Source of the DNA: Microbacterium sp. CBA3102
Lineage (GTDB): Bacteria; Actinomycetota; Actinomycetes; Actinomycetales; Microbacteriaceae
Assembly: GCF_007954505.1 (NCBI RefSeq)
Contig: NZ_CP042412.1
Span: 2,356,001 to 2,420,000 of the forward strand
Length of the DNA stretch: 64,000 nucleotides
Direction: 5' to 3'
Shown: piece by piece, positions 1 to 7,966 of the stretch
Layout of the letters: the number at the start of each line of letters is the position of its first letter
Position numbering within the stretch: the first letter of the stretch is position 1
The notes under the pieces: generated by a model
Seen by the model: the letters and a program-made list of their open reading frames with translations, nothing else
Databases searched by the model: none
What the model was told of the DNA's origin: nothing
Translations under genes and position numbers: made by a program

Positions 1-715
1 GACGGCGGCGCAGGCATGTGGTTTGCCGAATGGTGGCTGCTCGCAGTCGTTCCAGAACGGGACGATCTATGTCGTCGGTGGTGTGGCTCGGGTCGTGTCG
101 AAGGGTCCGGTTGCGACGTTCTATCAGTCCAATGGTGGTCCGGCGGGTGCGTTGGGTTATCCGGTGAGTGACACGATTCCGGTTTCGGCGAACGGTGGCG
201 GTGTTGCGCAGGCTTTCACGAATGGTCTGGTGAATGCGGGGCCGGCTGGTGCGTTCTTGATGACGGGCGCGATCCGGGATGCGCATGGCAAGGCCGGTGG
301 CGTGGGAGGTCCGTTGGGATGGCCGACGGCGGCGCAGGCATGTGGTTTGCCGAATGGTGGCTGCTCGCAGTCGTTCCAGAACGGGACGATCTATGTCGTC
401 GGTGGTGTGGCTCGGGTCGTGTCGAAGGGTCCGGTTGCGACGTTCTATCAGTCCAATGGTGGTCCGGCGGGTGCGTTGGGTTATCCGGTGAGTGACACGA
501 TTCCGGTTTCGGCGAACGGTGGCGGTGTTGCGCAGGCTTTCACGAATGGTCTGGTGAATGCGGGGCCGGCTGGTGCGTTCTTGATGACGGGCGCGATCCG
601 GGATGCGCATGGCAAGGCCGGTGGCGTGGGAGGTCCGTTGGGATGGCCGACGGCGGCGCAGGCATGTGGTTTGCCGAATGGTGGCTGCTCGCAGTCGTTC
701 CAGAACGGGACGATC
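1..715 (+). repeat. Perfect 324-bp tandem repeat within the LGFP gene
   Basis: Bases 1-391 reappear at 325-715 with no mismatch seen by eye, a period of 324 bp or 108 codons. The identity extends to synonymous positions. The array ends where GACGATC is followed by AATGTGG instead of TATGTCG. It continues off the left edge, so copy number is unknown. Confidence 0.93.
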
Positions 716-754
716 AATGTGGATGGCACGGGGAAGGTGACGATCGCCCGCTAA
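2..754 (+). CDS. LGFP-repeat cell-wall protein, C-terminal part (partial at window edge)
   Basis: The open frame enters from the left edge and stops at 752-754. The residues are LGFP-type repeats: each 108-residue block contains two copies, one marked by LGYPVSD and one by LGWPTAAQ. LGFP repeats are known from secreted actinobacterial proteins and are thought to bind the cell envelope. Two full blocks are identical and a third breaks off just before a short tail ending VTIAR. No catalytic domain is visible, so the enzyme or signal peptide, if any, lies upstream. Codons use more T- and G-ending forms (GGT, TTG) than neighbouring genes. The gene converges on pseG with overlapping stop codons. 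The family is well supported; the full-length product is unknown. Confidence 0.85.
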   Translation, partial: TAAQACGLPNGGCSQSFQNGTIYVVGGVARVVSKGPVATFYQSNGGPAGALGYPVSDTIPVSANGGGVAQAFTNGLVNAGPAGAFLMTGAIRDAHGKAGGVGGPLGWPTAAQACGLPNGGCSQSFQNGTIYVVGGVARVVSKGPVATFYQSNGGPAGALGYPVSDTIPVSANGGGVAQAFTNGLVNAGPAGAFLMTGAIRDAHGKAGGVGGPLGWPTAAQACGLPNGGCSQSFQNGTINVDGTGKVTIAR

Positions 755-1755
755 CGTCCCGAGCGCGCGATGTCTTCGAGCGCTGCGGCCACGCGACGCG
801 CTCCCTGTCCGTCGAATACGTGATTACACGCGGAGAAGAGCCGCTCACGAAGCGACTCTTCTGTGATGAGCCGCTCGACCCCGTGTGCGATCTCCGGCGC
901 GGTCCCCGGGGGCGCCGGAAGGTCGGTCAGATCGATGCCCAACGAGAGCCCACCCTCGACCAATGCGCGCAGGCCCGGTCTCTGGTTGTCCACGACCGCG
1001 ATGAACATCGAGGGAACGCCGATCGTGCAGATCTCCCAGGCGCTTGTCCCCGTCGCCGACACCACGACGTCGGCGCCAGCGAGAAGCTCGGGGAGAGCCG
1101 GTGTCGGAGCCAATGAGCGGAAGCCGGGCCGGTCGGCGATCAGTGCGTCTACGTCGTCCTGCCAACGCGGGGCCACGACGAGAGTCACCTCGACCGGCAT
1201 CGGCAACGACAGCAGCTCGCGCGTGACTGTCACGATCGCTCCGGTCGGGTCGCTTCCTCCCATGAAGGACAGGATTTGCGGAGGCGACGTCAGGGGACGA
1301 AGCCGGTCCCGCTTGAGGCGCACGATGTCGGCCCGCACGAGCGCGAATGGAGCCCCGATGAGAGAGTGCTCCCACGGGAAGTCCGCGGCACCGAGGTTCT
1401 GATCCAGATACAGATCCACGATGAGACCACGGTGATCCGCATCGACGATGGCGAGCGTCGGCGTCACGCGAGCCATCGCGTTCACGCTATCGACGTCGAT
1501 CACGTAGGAATCCACGACGACCACGTCGAAGGAATATGCATCCTCATCGGCCCAGGCGAGGTCGTGTGCCTGCACATGCTCGTGTCGTACGCCCGCCTCT
1601 GCCACACGCTCGATCAGCCAGGTGATTCCGCCGAGCTCGCCACGGAGAAGAACTTCATGACCGCGTGCGCGTAGCTCTTCGGCGAGCGTCAGACACCGCA
1701 TGACGTGGCCCGTGCCGGTCTCGAACGTCGCGTCTGCGCGGATCAGGCACCTCAC
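751..1755 (-). CDS. pseG: PseG-like UDP-sugar hydrolase of pseudaminic acid synthesis
   Basis: This 334-aa protein matches the PseG family, which removes UDP from UDP-2,4-diacetamido-2,4,6-trideoxy-beta-L-altrose. It is an inverting GT-B-fold hydrolase related to MurG. The N-terminus RADATFETGTGHVMRC carries the family's G-x-G-H motif with the presumed catalytic His at residue 17, and SFMGGSDPTG lies in the second domain. The GTG start at 1755 sits 7 nt after a TAGGAT -10 box and matches the family N-terminus; the longer open frame to 1899 is rejected. It is transcribed divergently from pseB. Function is by family and context; confidence is high. Confidence 0.88.
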   Translation of the reverse strand: MRCLIRADATFETGTGHVMRCLTLAEELRARGHEVLLRGELGGITWLIERVAEAGVRHEHVQAHDLAWADEDAYSFDVVVVDSYVIDVDSVNAMARVTPTLAIVDADHRGLIVDLYLDQNLGAADFPWEHSLIGAPFALVRADIVRLKRDRLRPLTSPPQILSFMGGSDPTGAIVTVTRELLSLPMPVEVTLVVAPRWQDDVDALIADRPGFRSLAPTPALPELLAGADVVVSATGTSAWEICTIGVPSMFIAVVDNQRPGLRALVEGGLSLGIDLTDLPAPPGTAPEIAHGVERLITEESLRERLFSACNHVFDGQGARRVAAALEDIARSGR

Positions 1756-1762
1756 GGGTAAT

Positions 1763-1768
1763 ATCCTA
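1763..1768 (-). promoter_or_regulatory. Leaderless -10 box (TAGGAT) of pseG
   Basis: On the minus strand TAGGAT is followed by 7 nt and then the GTG start of pseG, so transcription would begin at or next to the start codon. No Shine-Dalgarno sequence is present. Confidence 0.55.
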
Positions 1769-1840
1769 GACAGTCGGCGGTCAACGTGATTCTCAGAGTA
1801 CGACCGTCGTTCCCGGACTTGGAGGATCATCATTACCATC

Positions 1841-2812
1841 TTGCAGGACTCGTCGATTCTCGTCACGGGGGGCACTGGCTCGTTCGGGAAGGCGTTCATT
1901 CGCTACGCATTGGACAACCTCGGTCCCCGTCGAATCGTGATCTACTCGAGGGATGAGCTGAAGCAGTACGAGGCCCGTCAGATGTTCGCCGATGACCCGC
2001 GTCTGCGCTGGTTCATCGGCGACATCCGCGACCAGGATCGACTGCGAAGGGCTATGCATGAGGTCGACTATGTCGTGCATGCAGCGGCACTCAAGCAGGT
2101 CGACACCGCTGAGTACAACCCCTTCGAGTACGTGAAGACCAACATCGTCGGCTCGCAGAACGTCGTCGAAGCCTCGATCGACGCCGGTGTGAAGAAGGTC
2201 GTCGCGTTGTCGACCGACAAGGCCTCGAGCCCTCTCAACCTCTACGGTGCAACGAAGCTCGCCGCCGATAAGCTCTTCCAGTCGGCGAATCACTATGCTG
2301 CGAGCTACGTGACTCGTTTCAGCGTGGTGAGGTACGGGAATGTGATGGGAAGCCGCGGCTCAGTCGTTCCCTTCTTCCGCAAGCTCGCGGCCGAGGGGAA
2401 GCCGCTGCCGATCACTGACAGCCGGATGACACGCTTCTGGATCACGCTCCCTCAGGCCGTGGAGTTCGTCGTCGACTCGTTCGATCAGATGCAGGGAGGC
2501 GAGTTGTACGTGCCGCGAATCCCCAGCATGAAGATCACGGATCTCGTCGAAGCGATCGCGCCCGGAGCCGAGACGTACGAGATCGGGATCCGTCCAGGCG
2601 AGAAGCTGCACGAAGAGATGATCAGCCTCGACGACGCGCGACGAACGCTTCGACTGGGCGATCGATTCGTGGTGCTGCCGACGATCGCCAACTGGGGCTT
2701 CAATCCGCCACAGGGTGAGGATCTCCCGGACGGATTCGCGTACCAGTCCGACAGCAACGACCTGTGGCTCGATGCCCAGGGAATCCGCGAGATCCTGGAA
2801 ACCTTGGACTAG
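1841..2812 (+). CDS. pseB: PseB UDP-GlcNAc 4,6-dehydratase (inverting)
   Basis: First step of the pseudaminic acid pathway: NADP-dependent 4,6-dehydration and C5 epimerisation of UDP-GlcNAc. The 323-aa product is an extended SDR with the Rossmann motif TGGTGSFG (residues 9-16), STDKA (D126, K127) and Y135-x3-K139, the residues used by PseB/FlaA1 enzymes. The chosen start is TTG at 1841, which gives MQDSSILVTGG and fits the family. GGAGG at 1821-1825 is rather far from it, and an ATT at 1832 is better spaced. The stop overlaps the GTG of pseC, so the two are probably translationally coupled. Confidence 0.92.
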   Translation: MQDSSILVTGGTGSFGKAFIRYALDNLGPRRIVIYSRDELKQYEARQMFADDPRLRWFIGDIRDQDRLRRAMHEVDYVVHAAALKQVDTAEYNPFEYVKTNIVGSQNVVEASIDAGVKKVVALSTDKASSPLNLYGATKLAADKLFQSANHYAASYVTRFSVVRYGNVMGSRGSVVPFFRKLAAEGKPLPITDSRMTRFWITLPQAVEFVVDSFDQMQGGELYVPRIPSMKITDLVEAIAPGAETYEIGIRPGEKLHEEMISLDDARRTLRLGDRFVVLPTIANWGFNPPQGEDLPDGFAYQSDSNDLWLDAQGIREILETLD

Positions 2813-3945
2813 TGGCACAGCCGATCCCCTACGGTCATCAGTACATCGATGAATCGGATGTCGCCGCTGTCGCCGCAGCATTGCGAGGCGAGTGGCTGAC
2901 CACAGGTCCCACGGTCGCCGCGTTCGAGGCCGAGATCGCCGCGATCGCCGGGACGGACGACGCTGTGGTGGTGACGAGCGGAACCGCTGCGCTCCACGTC
3001 GCGTACGCGGCCGCCGGAGTCACTTCCGGGGACCAGGTCATTGTGCCCGCTCTGACATTCGCCGCGACGGCGTCGACCGCATCGTTGCTCGGGGCGGAGA
3101 TCGTCTTCGCCGATGTGGAGGAAGACACCGGCAACATCGACCCTGAGTCGGTCGCGGCCCTCGCGACAGAGCGGACGGCCGTCATCTCGGCCGTTGACTA
3201 CGCGGGTCATCCGGCTGATATCGATGTGCTGCTGCCGATCGCCCGCGCGGCTGGGGCTTTGGTCTTGGAGGACGCGGCGCACTCCATCGGCTCGACTCTC
3301 CGAGAGCGCCCGGTTGGTTCCCTCGCCGATCTGACGACGTTCTCATTCTTCCCGACCAAGAACATGACGACGGCGGAAGGGGGCGCCGTCGTCTCTAACT
3401 CCGAAGCTCTGATCACTGCCTCTCGGGGATTCCGGGGGCATGGACTCGTCCGCGACCGAGCTGAGCAGCGGTATCCGAACGAGGGCCCGTGGCATCAGGA
3501 GATCCACAAGCTCGGGCTCAACTATCGACTCCCCGATGTCCTCTGCGCGCTCGGAGTCAACCAGATCCGCCGGCTCGCCGAGTTCAAGGCGTCACGGACC
3601 GCGGTGTTCGAGCGCTACCAGGACGGACTCGGCGACATCGACGGACTCACCCTTCCCACGAAACGCAGCGACGTGGACCCCATGTGGCATCTGTTCCCGG
3701 TGCGCGTGCATGATGGTCGTCGCCGCGAGGTTTTCGAGCGCCTGCGCGAGGAGGGCATTCTCGTCCAGGTCAACTACATGCCTGTGTACTGGCATCCCTA
3801 TTACGAGGACCTCGGGTATCGTCGGGGGCTGTGCCCCGTCGCGGAGCGGTACTACAGCGAAGAGATCTCCTTGCCCATGTACGCGCATCTCGACGCAAGC
3901 GACCAGGACCGCGTGATCGAAGCTCTGCGTTCGATTCTCGCTTGA
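2812..3945 (+). CDS. pseC: PseC UDP-4-keto-sugar aminotransferase
   Basis: PLP-dependent DegT/DnrJ/EryC1/StrS aminotransferase of 377 aa that would aminate the 4-keto product of PseB. The N-terminus PYGHQYIDESD followed by LRGEWLTTGP is typical of PseC. The PLP lysine is K183 in FFPTKNMTTAEGG. The GTG at 2812-2814 shares its G with the pseB stop. The open frame continues upstream to 2764, but that would lie inside pseB and is rejected. The gene lies between pseB and pseI in one operon. Confidence 0.92.
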   Translation: MAQPIPYGHQYIDESDVAAVAAALRGEWLTTGPTVAAFEAEIAAIAGTDDAVVVTSGTAALHVAYAAAGVTSGDQVIVPALTFAATASTASLLGAEIVFADVEEDTGNIDPESVAALATERTAVISAVDYAGHPADIDVLLPIARAAGALVLEDAAHSIGSTLRERPVGSLADLTTFSFFPTKNMTTAEGGAVVSNSEALITASRGFRGHGLVRDRAEQRYPNEGPWHQEIHKLGLNYRLPDVLCALGVNQIRRLAEFKASRTAVFERYQDGLGDIDGLTLPTKRSDVDPMWHLFPVRVHDGRRREVFERLREEGILVQVNYMPVYWHPYYEDLGYRRGLCPVAERYYSEEISLPMYAHLDASDQDRVIEALRSILA

Positions 3946-3954
3946 GGAGACATT

Positions 3955-4980
3955 GTGAACGATACGAAACAGCGCCCCCTGATCATCGCCGAGATCTCGG
4001 GCAACCACAACGGATCACTCGAGCGAGCGCTGGAGATCGTCAGGGCAGCGGCGAAGGCCGGTGCGCACGCCATAAAGATCCAGACCTATACGGCGGACAC
4101 GATAACCCTAGATGTCGACACGCCAGCGTTTCGTGTCAGCGACGATCATTCCCTCTGGGGCGCGCGAACGCTCCACTCCCTATATGAGGAGGCGCACACG
4201 CCCTGGGAATGGCACGCCCCGATCTTCGCTCTGGCGCAGGAGCTCGGGATGCTGGCCTTCAGCACGCCGTTCGATGAAACGGCCGTCGAGTTCCTGGAGA
4301 GTCTCGACGTACCGATGTATAAGATCGCCTCGTTGGAGATCGTCGATCTGCCGCTGATCGAGCAGGTCGCGTCGACCGGCAAGCCCGTGATCCTCTCCGT
4401 GGGGACCGCCTCGATCGCTGAGGTGGCGCAAGCGGTGGAGGCCGCCCGGCGGGGCGGATGTGCGGATCTGACGCTCTTGGCGTGCACGAGCTCGTATCCT
4501 GCGGAGCCGGACGACGCCAACCTGCGGCGGATTCCGGTGATGAAAGAGATGTTCGGCGTCGACGTCGGCCTTTCCGATCACACGATGGGCGTCGGGGTGT
4601 CGATCGCGGCTGTCGCGCTGGGGGCCACAGTGATCGAGAAGCACGTCACCCTGCGTCGCGCGGACGGGGGAGTGGATTCGGCATTCTCTCTGGAACCCGA
4701 GGAGCTTCGACTGCTGGTCGAGGGCTGCGATGCGGCTGTGCGCGCGCTTGGTAGTGCGGACGTGTGGGCTACGGGTGCGGAGTCCGAGTCTCTCCGGCTC
4801 CGCCCGTCGCTTTACGTCGCCGCAGATGTAAAGGCAGGTGATGCCGTGACGACCCACAACGTTCGCAGCGTGAGGCCTGCGGGCGGCCTGCCACCTTCGG
4901 ACCTGCCGCGCGTGCTGGAGCGAACCTTCGTCAGGCCGGCGGCAAAGGGAACTCCGGTCAGTTGGGACCTTCTCCGCTGA
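3955..4980 (+). CDS. pseI: PseI pseudaminic acid synthase
   Basis: NeuB-family synthase (341 aa) that condenses phosphoenolpyruvate with 2,4-diacetamido-2,4,6-trideoxy-altrose to give pseudaminic acid. The TIM-barrel part starts with AEISGNHNGS (residues 12-21), the metal and substrate-binding signature, and includes LSDHTMGVG and EKHVTLRRADGG. A C-terminal antifreeze-like SAF domain follows (RPSLYVAADVKAGD). The GTG start at 3955 has AGGAG 7-11 nt upstream. The last 23 bp overlap the end of the oppositely oriented pseH. Confidence 0.93.
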   Translation: MNDTKQRPLIIAEISGNHNGSLERALEIVRAAAKAGAHAIKIQTYTADTITLDVDTPAFRVSDDHSLWGARTLHSLYEEAHTPWEWHAPIFALAQELGMLAFSTPFDETAVEFLESLDVPMYKIASLEIVDLPLIEQVASTGKPVILSVGTASIAEVAQAVEAARRGGCADLTLLACTSSYPAEPDDANLRRIPVMKEMFGVDVGLSDHTMGVGVSIAAVALGATVIEKHVTLRRADGGVDSAFSLEPEELRLLVEGCDAAVRALGSADVWATGAESESLRLRPSLYVAADVKAGDAVTTHNVRSVRPAGGLPPSDLPRVLERTFVRPAAKGTPVSWDLLR

Positions 4981-5458
4981 GTTGCGTGGACGTTGCTGGA
5001 GCCGATGTCATCCTGATAACGCCATCTGCTGACCGGTCCATCTCCGTGAACCCGCCCGCAGCGAACAGAGATCGGCTAGCGGTGTTCTCTTCTCTGACTC
5101 GCGCTATGACGTTCTTCGTCGAGGGGTGCGCCGCTGCGTAGGTGGCCATCCCCGCCCGAAGAAGTGGCAAAGACAGCCGTCTTCCTCGTTGGGCCGGTGC
5201 AACCGTGATGCTGACCTCGGCGGCGCCCGCCTCGTCCTGATCGAAGCGAACCGTTCCGATCGCTGTCCCACCCAGCTCGCCGATGTACAGCGTGCGGAGA
5301 GGATCGCTGAGTGTACGTGTCAGCCAGGCGACGTGGGTCTCCCAATCGACGCTCGCGGAACTCAATGAGGCGACACGCGTCTCGGGATCATTCCGCCAGG
5401 ACAGGAGGAGACCAGCGTCCCCGGGCGTTACGGCGCGGATGATGATCACGGTGATCAT
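4958..5458 (-). CDS. pseH: GNAT N-acetyltransferase, probable PseH
   Basis: A 166-aa GNAT protein (IIIRAVTPGDAGLLLSWRNDPETR, then IGTVRFDQDEAGAAEVSITVAPAQRGRRLSL when the segments are joined). The WRNDPETR segment is typical of the PseH group, which N-acetylates UDP-4-amino-4,6-dideoxy-AltNAc at N4. It is the only acetyltransferase among the pse genes, which supports the call. It runs opposite to its neighbours: its 3' end overlaps pseI and its start faces pseF. The ATG at 5456-5458 lies inside a perfect inverted repeat. A GTG three codons later is an alternative start. Confidence 0.78.
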   Translation of the reverse strand: MITVIIIRAVTPGDAGLLLSWRNDPETRVASLSSASVDWETHVAWLTRTLSDPLRTLYIGELGGTAIGTVRFDQDEAGAAEVSITVAPAQRGRRLSLPLLRAGMATYAAAHPSTKNVIARVREENTASRSLFAAGGFTEMDRSADGVIRMTSAPATSTQLSGEGPN

Positions 5459-5459
5459 C
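5441..5459. promoter_or_regulatory. Perfect 19-bp inverted repeat between pseH and pseF (possible operator)
   Basis: GATGATCAC, one central G, then GTGATCATC: two perfect 9-bp arms. It covers the pseH start codon and ends 17 bp before the pseF -10 box, so it overlaps the likely -35 region of pseF. The short spacing suits a dimeric repressor; it could also be chance overlap with the coding sequence ITVII. Confidence 0.45.
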
Positions 5460-5476
5460 CTAACCGTCGTCCTGAA

Positions 5477-5482
5477 TACACT
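5477..5482 (+). promoter_or_regulatory. Leaderless -10 box (TACACT) of pseF
   Basis: TACACT lies 6 nt before the ATG of pseF and there is no Shine-Dalgarno sequence, so the transcript probably starts at the ATG. Confidence 0.5.
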
Positions 5483-5488
5483 AGGGAC

Positions 5489-6202
5489 ATGGTGCTCGCG
5501 ATCCTCCAGGCCCGAACAAGCTCTGCACGGCTCCCTGGCAAGGTGCTTTCACCGATTCTCGGAGTTCCGCTGATCCTTCGTGCTCTCGAGCGAATCGCCC
5601 GATCCCAGCGGATCGATGCGATCGTTCTTGCAACGTCCACGGATCGGAGTGACGATCTGCTTGCGGAAACTGTCGCAGACGCGGGGTATCGGGTGCACCG
5701 TGGACCGCTCGACGACGTGCTCACCCGATTCATCCAAGTGATCTCCGGTGAGGACGATTCCGAGGCGATCGTGCGCCTCACCGGAGACAACGCACTCTGC
5801 GATCCTTCGGTGATCGACGATGTGATCGACGCGCATGAGCGAAGCGGGGCCGACTACACGGCGAACACGCTGGAGCGTTCGTATCCCAGGGGGCTCGACG
5901 TCGAGGTGATCCGGGCAGCCGCTCTCCGGGAAGCGGATCGGATCTCGAACGCGCCGGACGAACGCGAACATGTCACTCTAGGCATCTATCGACGTCCTGA
6001 CGTCTTCGCACTGCACTCCGTCACGCAGCCGCAGAATCGATCAGATCTTCGTTGGACCGTGGACTATCCGGCAGATCTGGAGTTTGCTCGTGGTATCTAC
6101 GAGCGTCTCTACGATCAGCAGCCGGCGTTCGGCCAGGCGGAGGTGCTTGCGCTGCTCGAGGAGAACCCGGAGCTGGTTCGGCGCGAGTCCGATCAAGGGT
6201 GA
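5489..6202 (+). CDS. pseF: PseF-type cytidylyltransferase (CMP-pseudaminic acid synthetase)
   Basis: A 237-aa nucleotidyltransferase of the SpsF/CMP-sugar synthetase group. The N-terminal nucleotide-binding motif LAILQARTSSARLPGKVL is complete, followed by LATSTDRSDD and RLTGDNALCDP, the acidic metal site. In this context it would activate pseudaminic acid with CTP. SpsF-like proteins also occur in spore-coat and other glycan loci, so the substrate is inferred from the five adjacent pse genes. The ATG at 5489 directly follows a -10 box. Confidence 0.82.
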   Translation: MVLAILQARTSSARLPGKVLSPILGVPLILRALERIARSQRIDAIVLATSTDRSDDLLAETVADAGYRVHRGPLDDVLTRFIQVISGEDDSEAIVRLTGDNALCDPSVIDDVIDAHERSGADYTANTLERSYPRGLDVEVIRAAALREADRISNAPDEREHVTLGIYRRPDVFALHSVTQPQNRSDLRWTVDYPADLEFARGIYERLYDQQPAFGQAEVLALLEENPELVRRESDQG

Positions 6203-6239
6203 TCTCTGCGTCGTTCAGTTGTCTCGCCGGGCCAGGGGA

Positions 6240-6245
6240 TAGACT
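6240..6245 (+). promoter_or_regulatory. Candidate -10 box (TAGACT) upstream of exporter operon
   Basis: TAGACT lies 36 nt before the permease ATG, with TTGTCT at 6219-6224 as a poorly spaced (15 bp) -35. The 5' leader contains the inverted pair GCGACGG/CCGTCGC around 6256-6274. Confidence 0.3.
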
Positions 6246-6281
6246 ACTCGGGCTTGCGACGGCACCCGCCGTCGCGTCCGA

Positions 6282-7232
6282 ATGAGTGGGCCAGTGACTG
6301 AAACCCGAGATCTTTTTGCCGCCGTCCCGCGTTCCGAGTTCGATACCCCGGGAAAAAGCCGCGGGCTGATCGATGTCGTGCGCTGGCGCTATCTTCTGAG
6401 CCTTCTGGTGCGCACAGGCGTGACCACGCGCTATCGCAACTCCGTGTTGGGATGGACCTGGTCGTACGTGCGACCTGCAGCGCAGTTCCTCGTCTTCTGG
6501 ATCGTTCTCGGGCTCTTCATGAACCTCGACAAAGGCATCCCGAACTACGCTGTCTACCTCTTCTCCGGAATCGTGGTCATCAACCTCTTCTCCGAGGCGT
6601 TCAAGAACGCGACGACTTCGATCGTGGGCAACGCGCCTCTTGTGCGCAAGGTGTTCCTCCCTCGGCAGCTCTTTGCCGTATCCGCCGTGATCGTGGCCTT
6701 CGTGCACTTCCTCCCGCAAGTCGGGCTTCTCCTCATTGTGTGCGCTCTCCTGGGCTGGTTCGCGCACGTGTCCGTTCTCGCGGTGCTCGCGATCGTGGCC
6801 GCGATGATCATCGTGATGGTATTCGCGCTCGGCCTGGGTCTGCTCTTCGGTGCTGCGAACGTGCGGTTTCGGGACGCTGAGAACATCGTCGAGTTGTTCT
6901 TGTTGCTTGCGACATGGGCATCGCCGGTCTTGTATTCGTGGGTCATGGTTCAGGACGCCGTCGTGAAGACCCTGGGTTGGCCGCAGTGGCTCGTCGAGGT
7001 CTACCTACTAAATCCGCTCACGCAAGGCGTCGAGCTCTTCCATTTCGCGTTCTGGCGTCCCGCGACGGAGGCGATGACCTCAGCCCCCGGCTATGCCGGA
7101 CTTCCTATGGATGCTCTCCCGCCCGGCCTTGCGATGAACACGCTTTGGACGTTCATCATCGCGATCGGGACACTGTTGATCGGCCAGTTCGTCTTCCGCC
7201 GCCTCGAGGGAAAGTTCGCCCAGGATCTATGA
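6282..7232 (+). CDS. ABC-2 polysaccharide exporter permease (Wzm-type)
   Basis: A 316-aa membrane protein with about six transmembrane segments. The cytoplasmic N-terminal region RYLLSLLVRTGVTTRYRNSVLGWTWSYVRPAAQFLVFW is typical of TagG/RfbA-like permeases that export lipid-linked polysaccharides. It overlaps the ATPase gene by ATGA, so the two form one transporter. Its place after the pse genes suggests that the exported polymer may contain pseudaminic acid, which is an inference. There is no obvious ribosome binding site at the ATG. Confidence 0.87.
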   Translation: MSGPVTETRDLFAAVPRSEFDTPGKSRGLIDVVRWRYLLSLLVRTGVTTRYRNSVLGWTWSYVRPAAQFLVFWIVLGLFMNLDKGIPNYAVYLFSGIVVINLFSEAFKNATTSIVGNAPLVRKVFLPRQLFAVSAVIVAFVHFLPQVGLLLIVCALLGWFAHVSVLAVLAIVAAMIIVMVFALGLGLLFGAANVRFRDAENIVELFLLLATWASPVLYSWVMVQDAVVKTLGWPQWLVEVYLLNPLTQGVELFHFAFWRPATEAMTSAPGYAGLPMDALPPGLAMNTLWTFIIAIGTLLIGQFVFRRLEGKFAQDL

Positions 7233-7966
7233 GCACGACGCAGACACTTCGTCCCAGCATCATCATCGACGGCGTGAAGAAGCACTTCACGCTCAATCAC
7301 GCTTTTTCGCTCAAGGACACCGTCGTTTCTTGGTTCAAGCGGCGCAAGCTCACGAGCCAGTTCGAAGCGCTCAAGGGCGTGGACATCAGCATCGGCGAGG
7401 GGCAGTCAGTCGCCATCCTCGGGTTCAACGGCTCGGGGAAGTCGACGCTGCTCAAGCTGATCTCCGGCGTGATGGAACCTGATGAAGGGCAGGTGTTGAC
7501 TCGGGGACGCGTGGCTGGACTCATCGAGGTCGGTGCGGGTTTCCATCCGGAATTGTCCGGCCGGGAGAACGTCTTCCTCAACGCCGCGATCCTCGGAATG
7601 AAGAAGCATGAGATCGAGGGGCGCTATGACGAGATCGTGGCGTTCAGCGAGATCGAACAGTTCATCGACCAGGAAGTCAAGCACTATTCGTCGGGTATGT
7701 TCATGCGTCTGGCCTTCTCCGTCGCCATTCACGTAGAACTCGACGTGCTGTTGGTGGACGAGATCCTTTCTGTCGGCGATGCTCCGTTCCGAGAGAAGTG
7801 CCGTCTGAAGTTCGAGGAGCTGATTGCTCAGGGCAAGACGCTCGTGATCGTGAGTCACGACATGGAGATGGTTCGGGAACTCTGCACCAGAGGCATCGTG
7901 ATCAACCGAGGTGAAGTCGTTTACGACGGTGACGTCGAGGGTGCGATCGCCCTGGTGGACGCCTGA
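7229..7966 (+). CDS. ABC polysaccharide exporter ATPase (Wzt/TagH-type, short)
   Basis: A 245-aa ATPase with Walker A GFNGSGKST, the signature region HYSSGMFMRLAFS, Walker B LLVDEILSVGD and the H-loop SHDMEM. The ATG at 7229 overlaps the permease stop; the longer upstream frame is a shadow. It ends just after the nucleotide-binding domain and lacks the extra C-terminal carbohydrate-binding domain of Wzt from E. coli O8/O9a. Termination of chain growth is therefore probably not sensed by this protein. The stop overlaps the next ATG. Confidence 0.9.
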   Translation: MSTTQTLRPSIIIDGVKKHFTLNHAFSLKDTVVSWFKRRKLTSQFEALKGVDISIGEGQSVAILGFNGSGKSTLLKLISGVMEPDEGQVLTRGRVAGLIEVGAGFHPELSGRENVFLNAAILGMKKHEIEGRYDEIVAFSEIEQFIDQEVKHYSSGMFMRLAFSVAIHVELDVLLVDEILSVGDAPFREKCRLKFEELIAQGKTLVIVSHDMEMVRELCTRGIVINRGEVVYDGDVEGAIALVDA

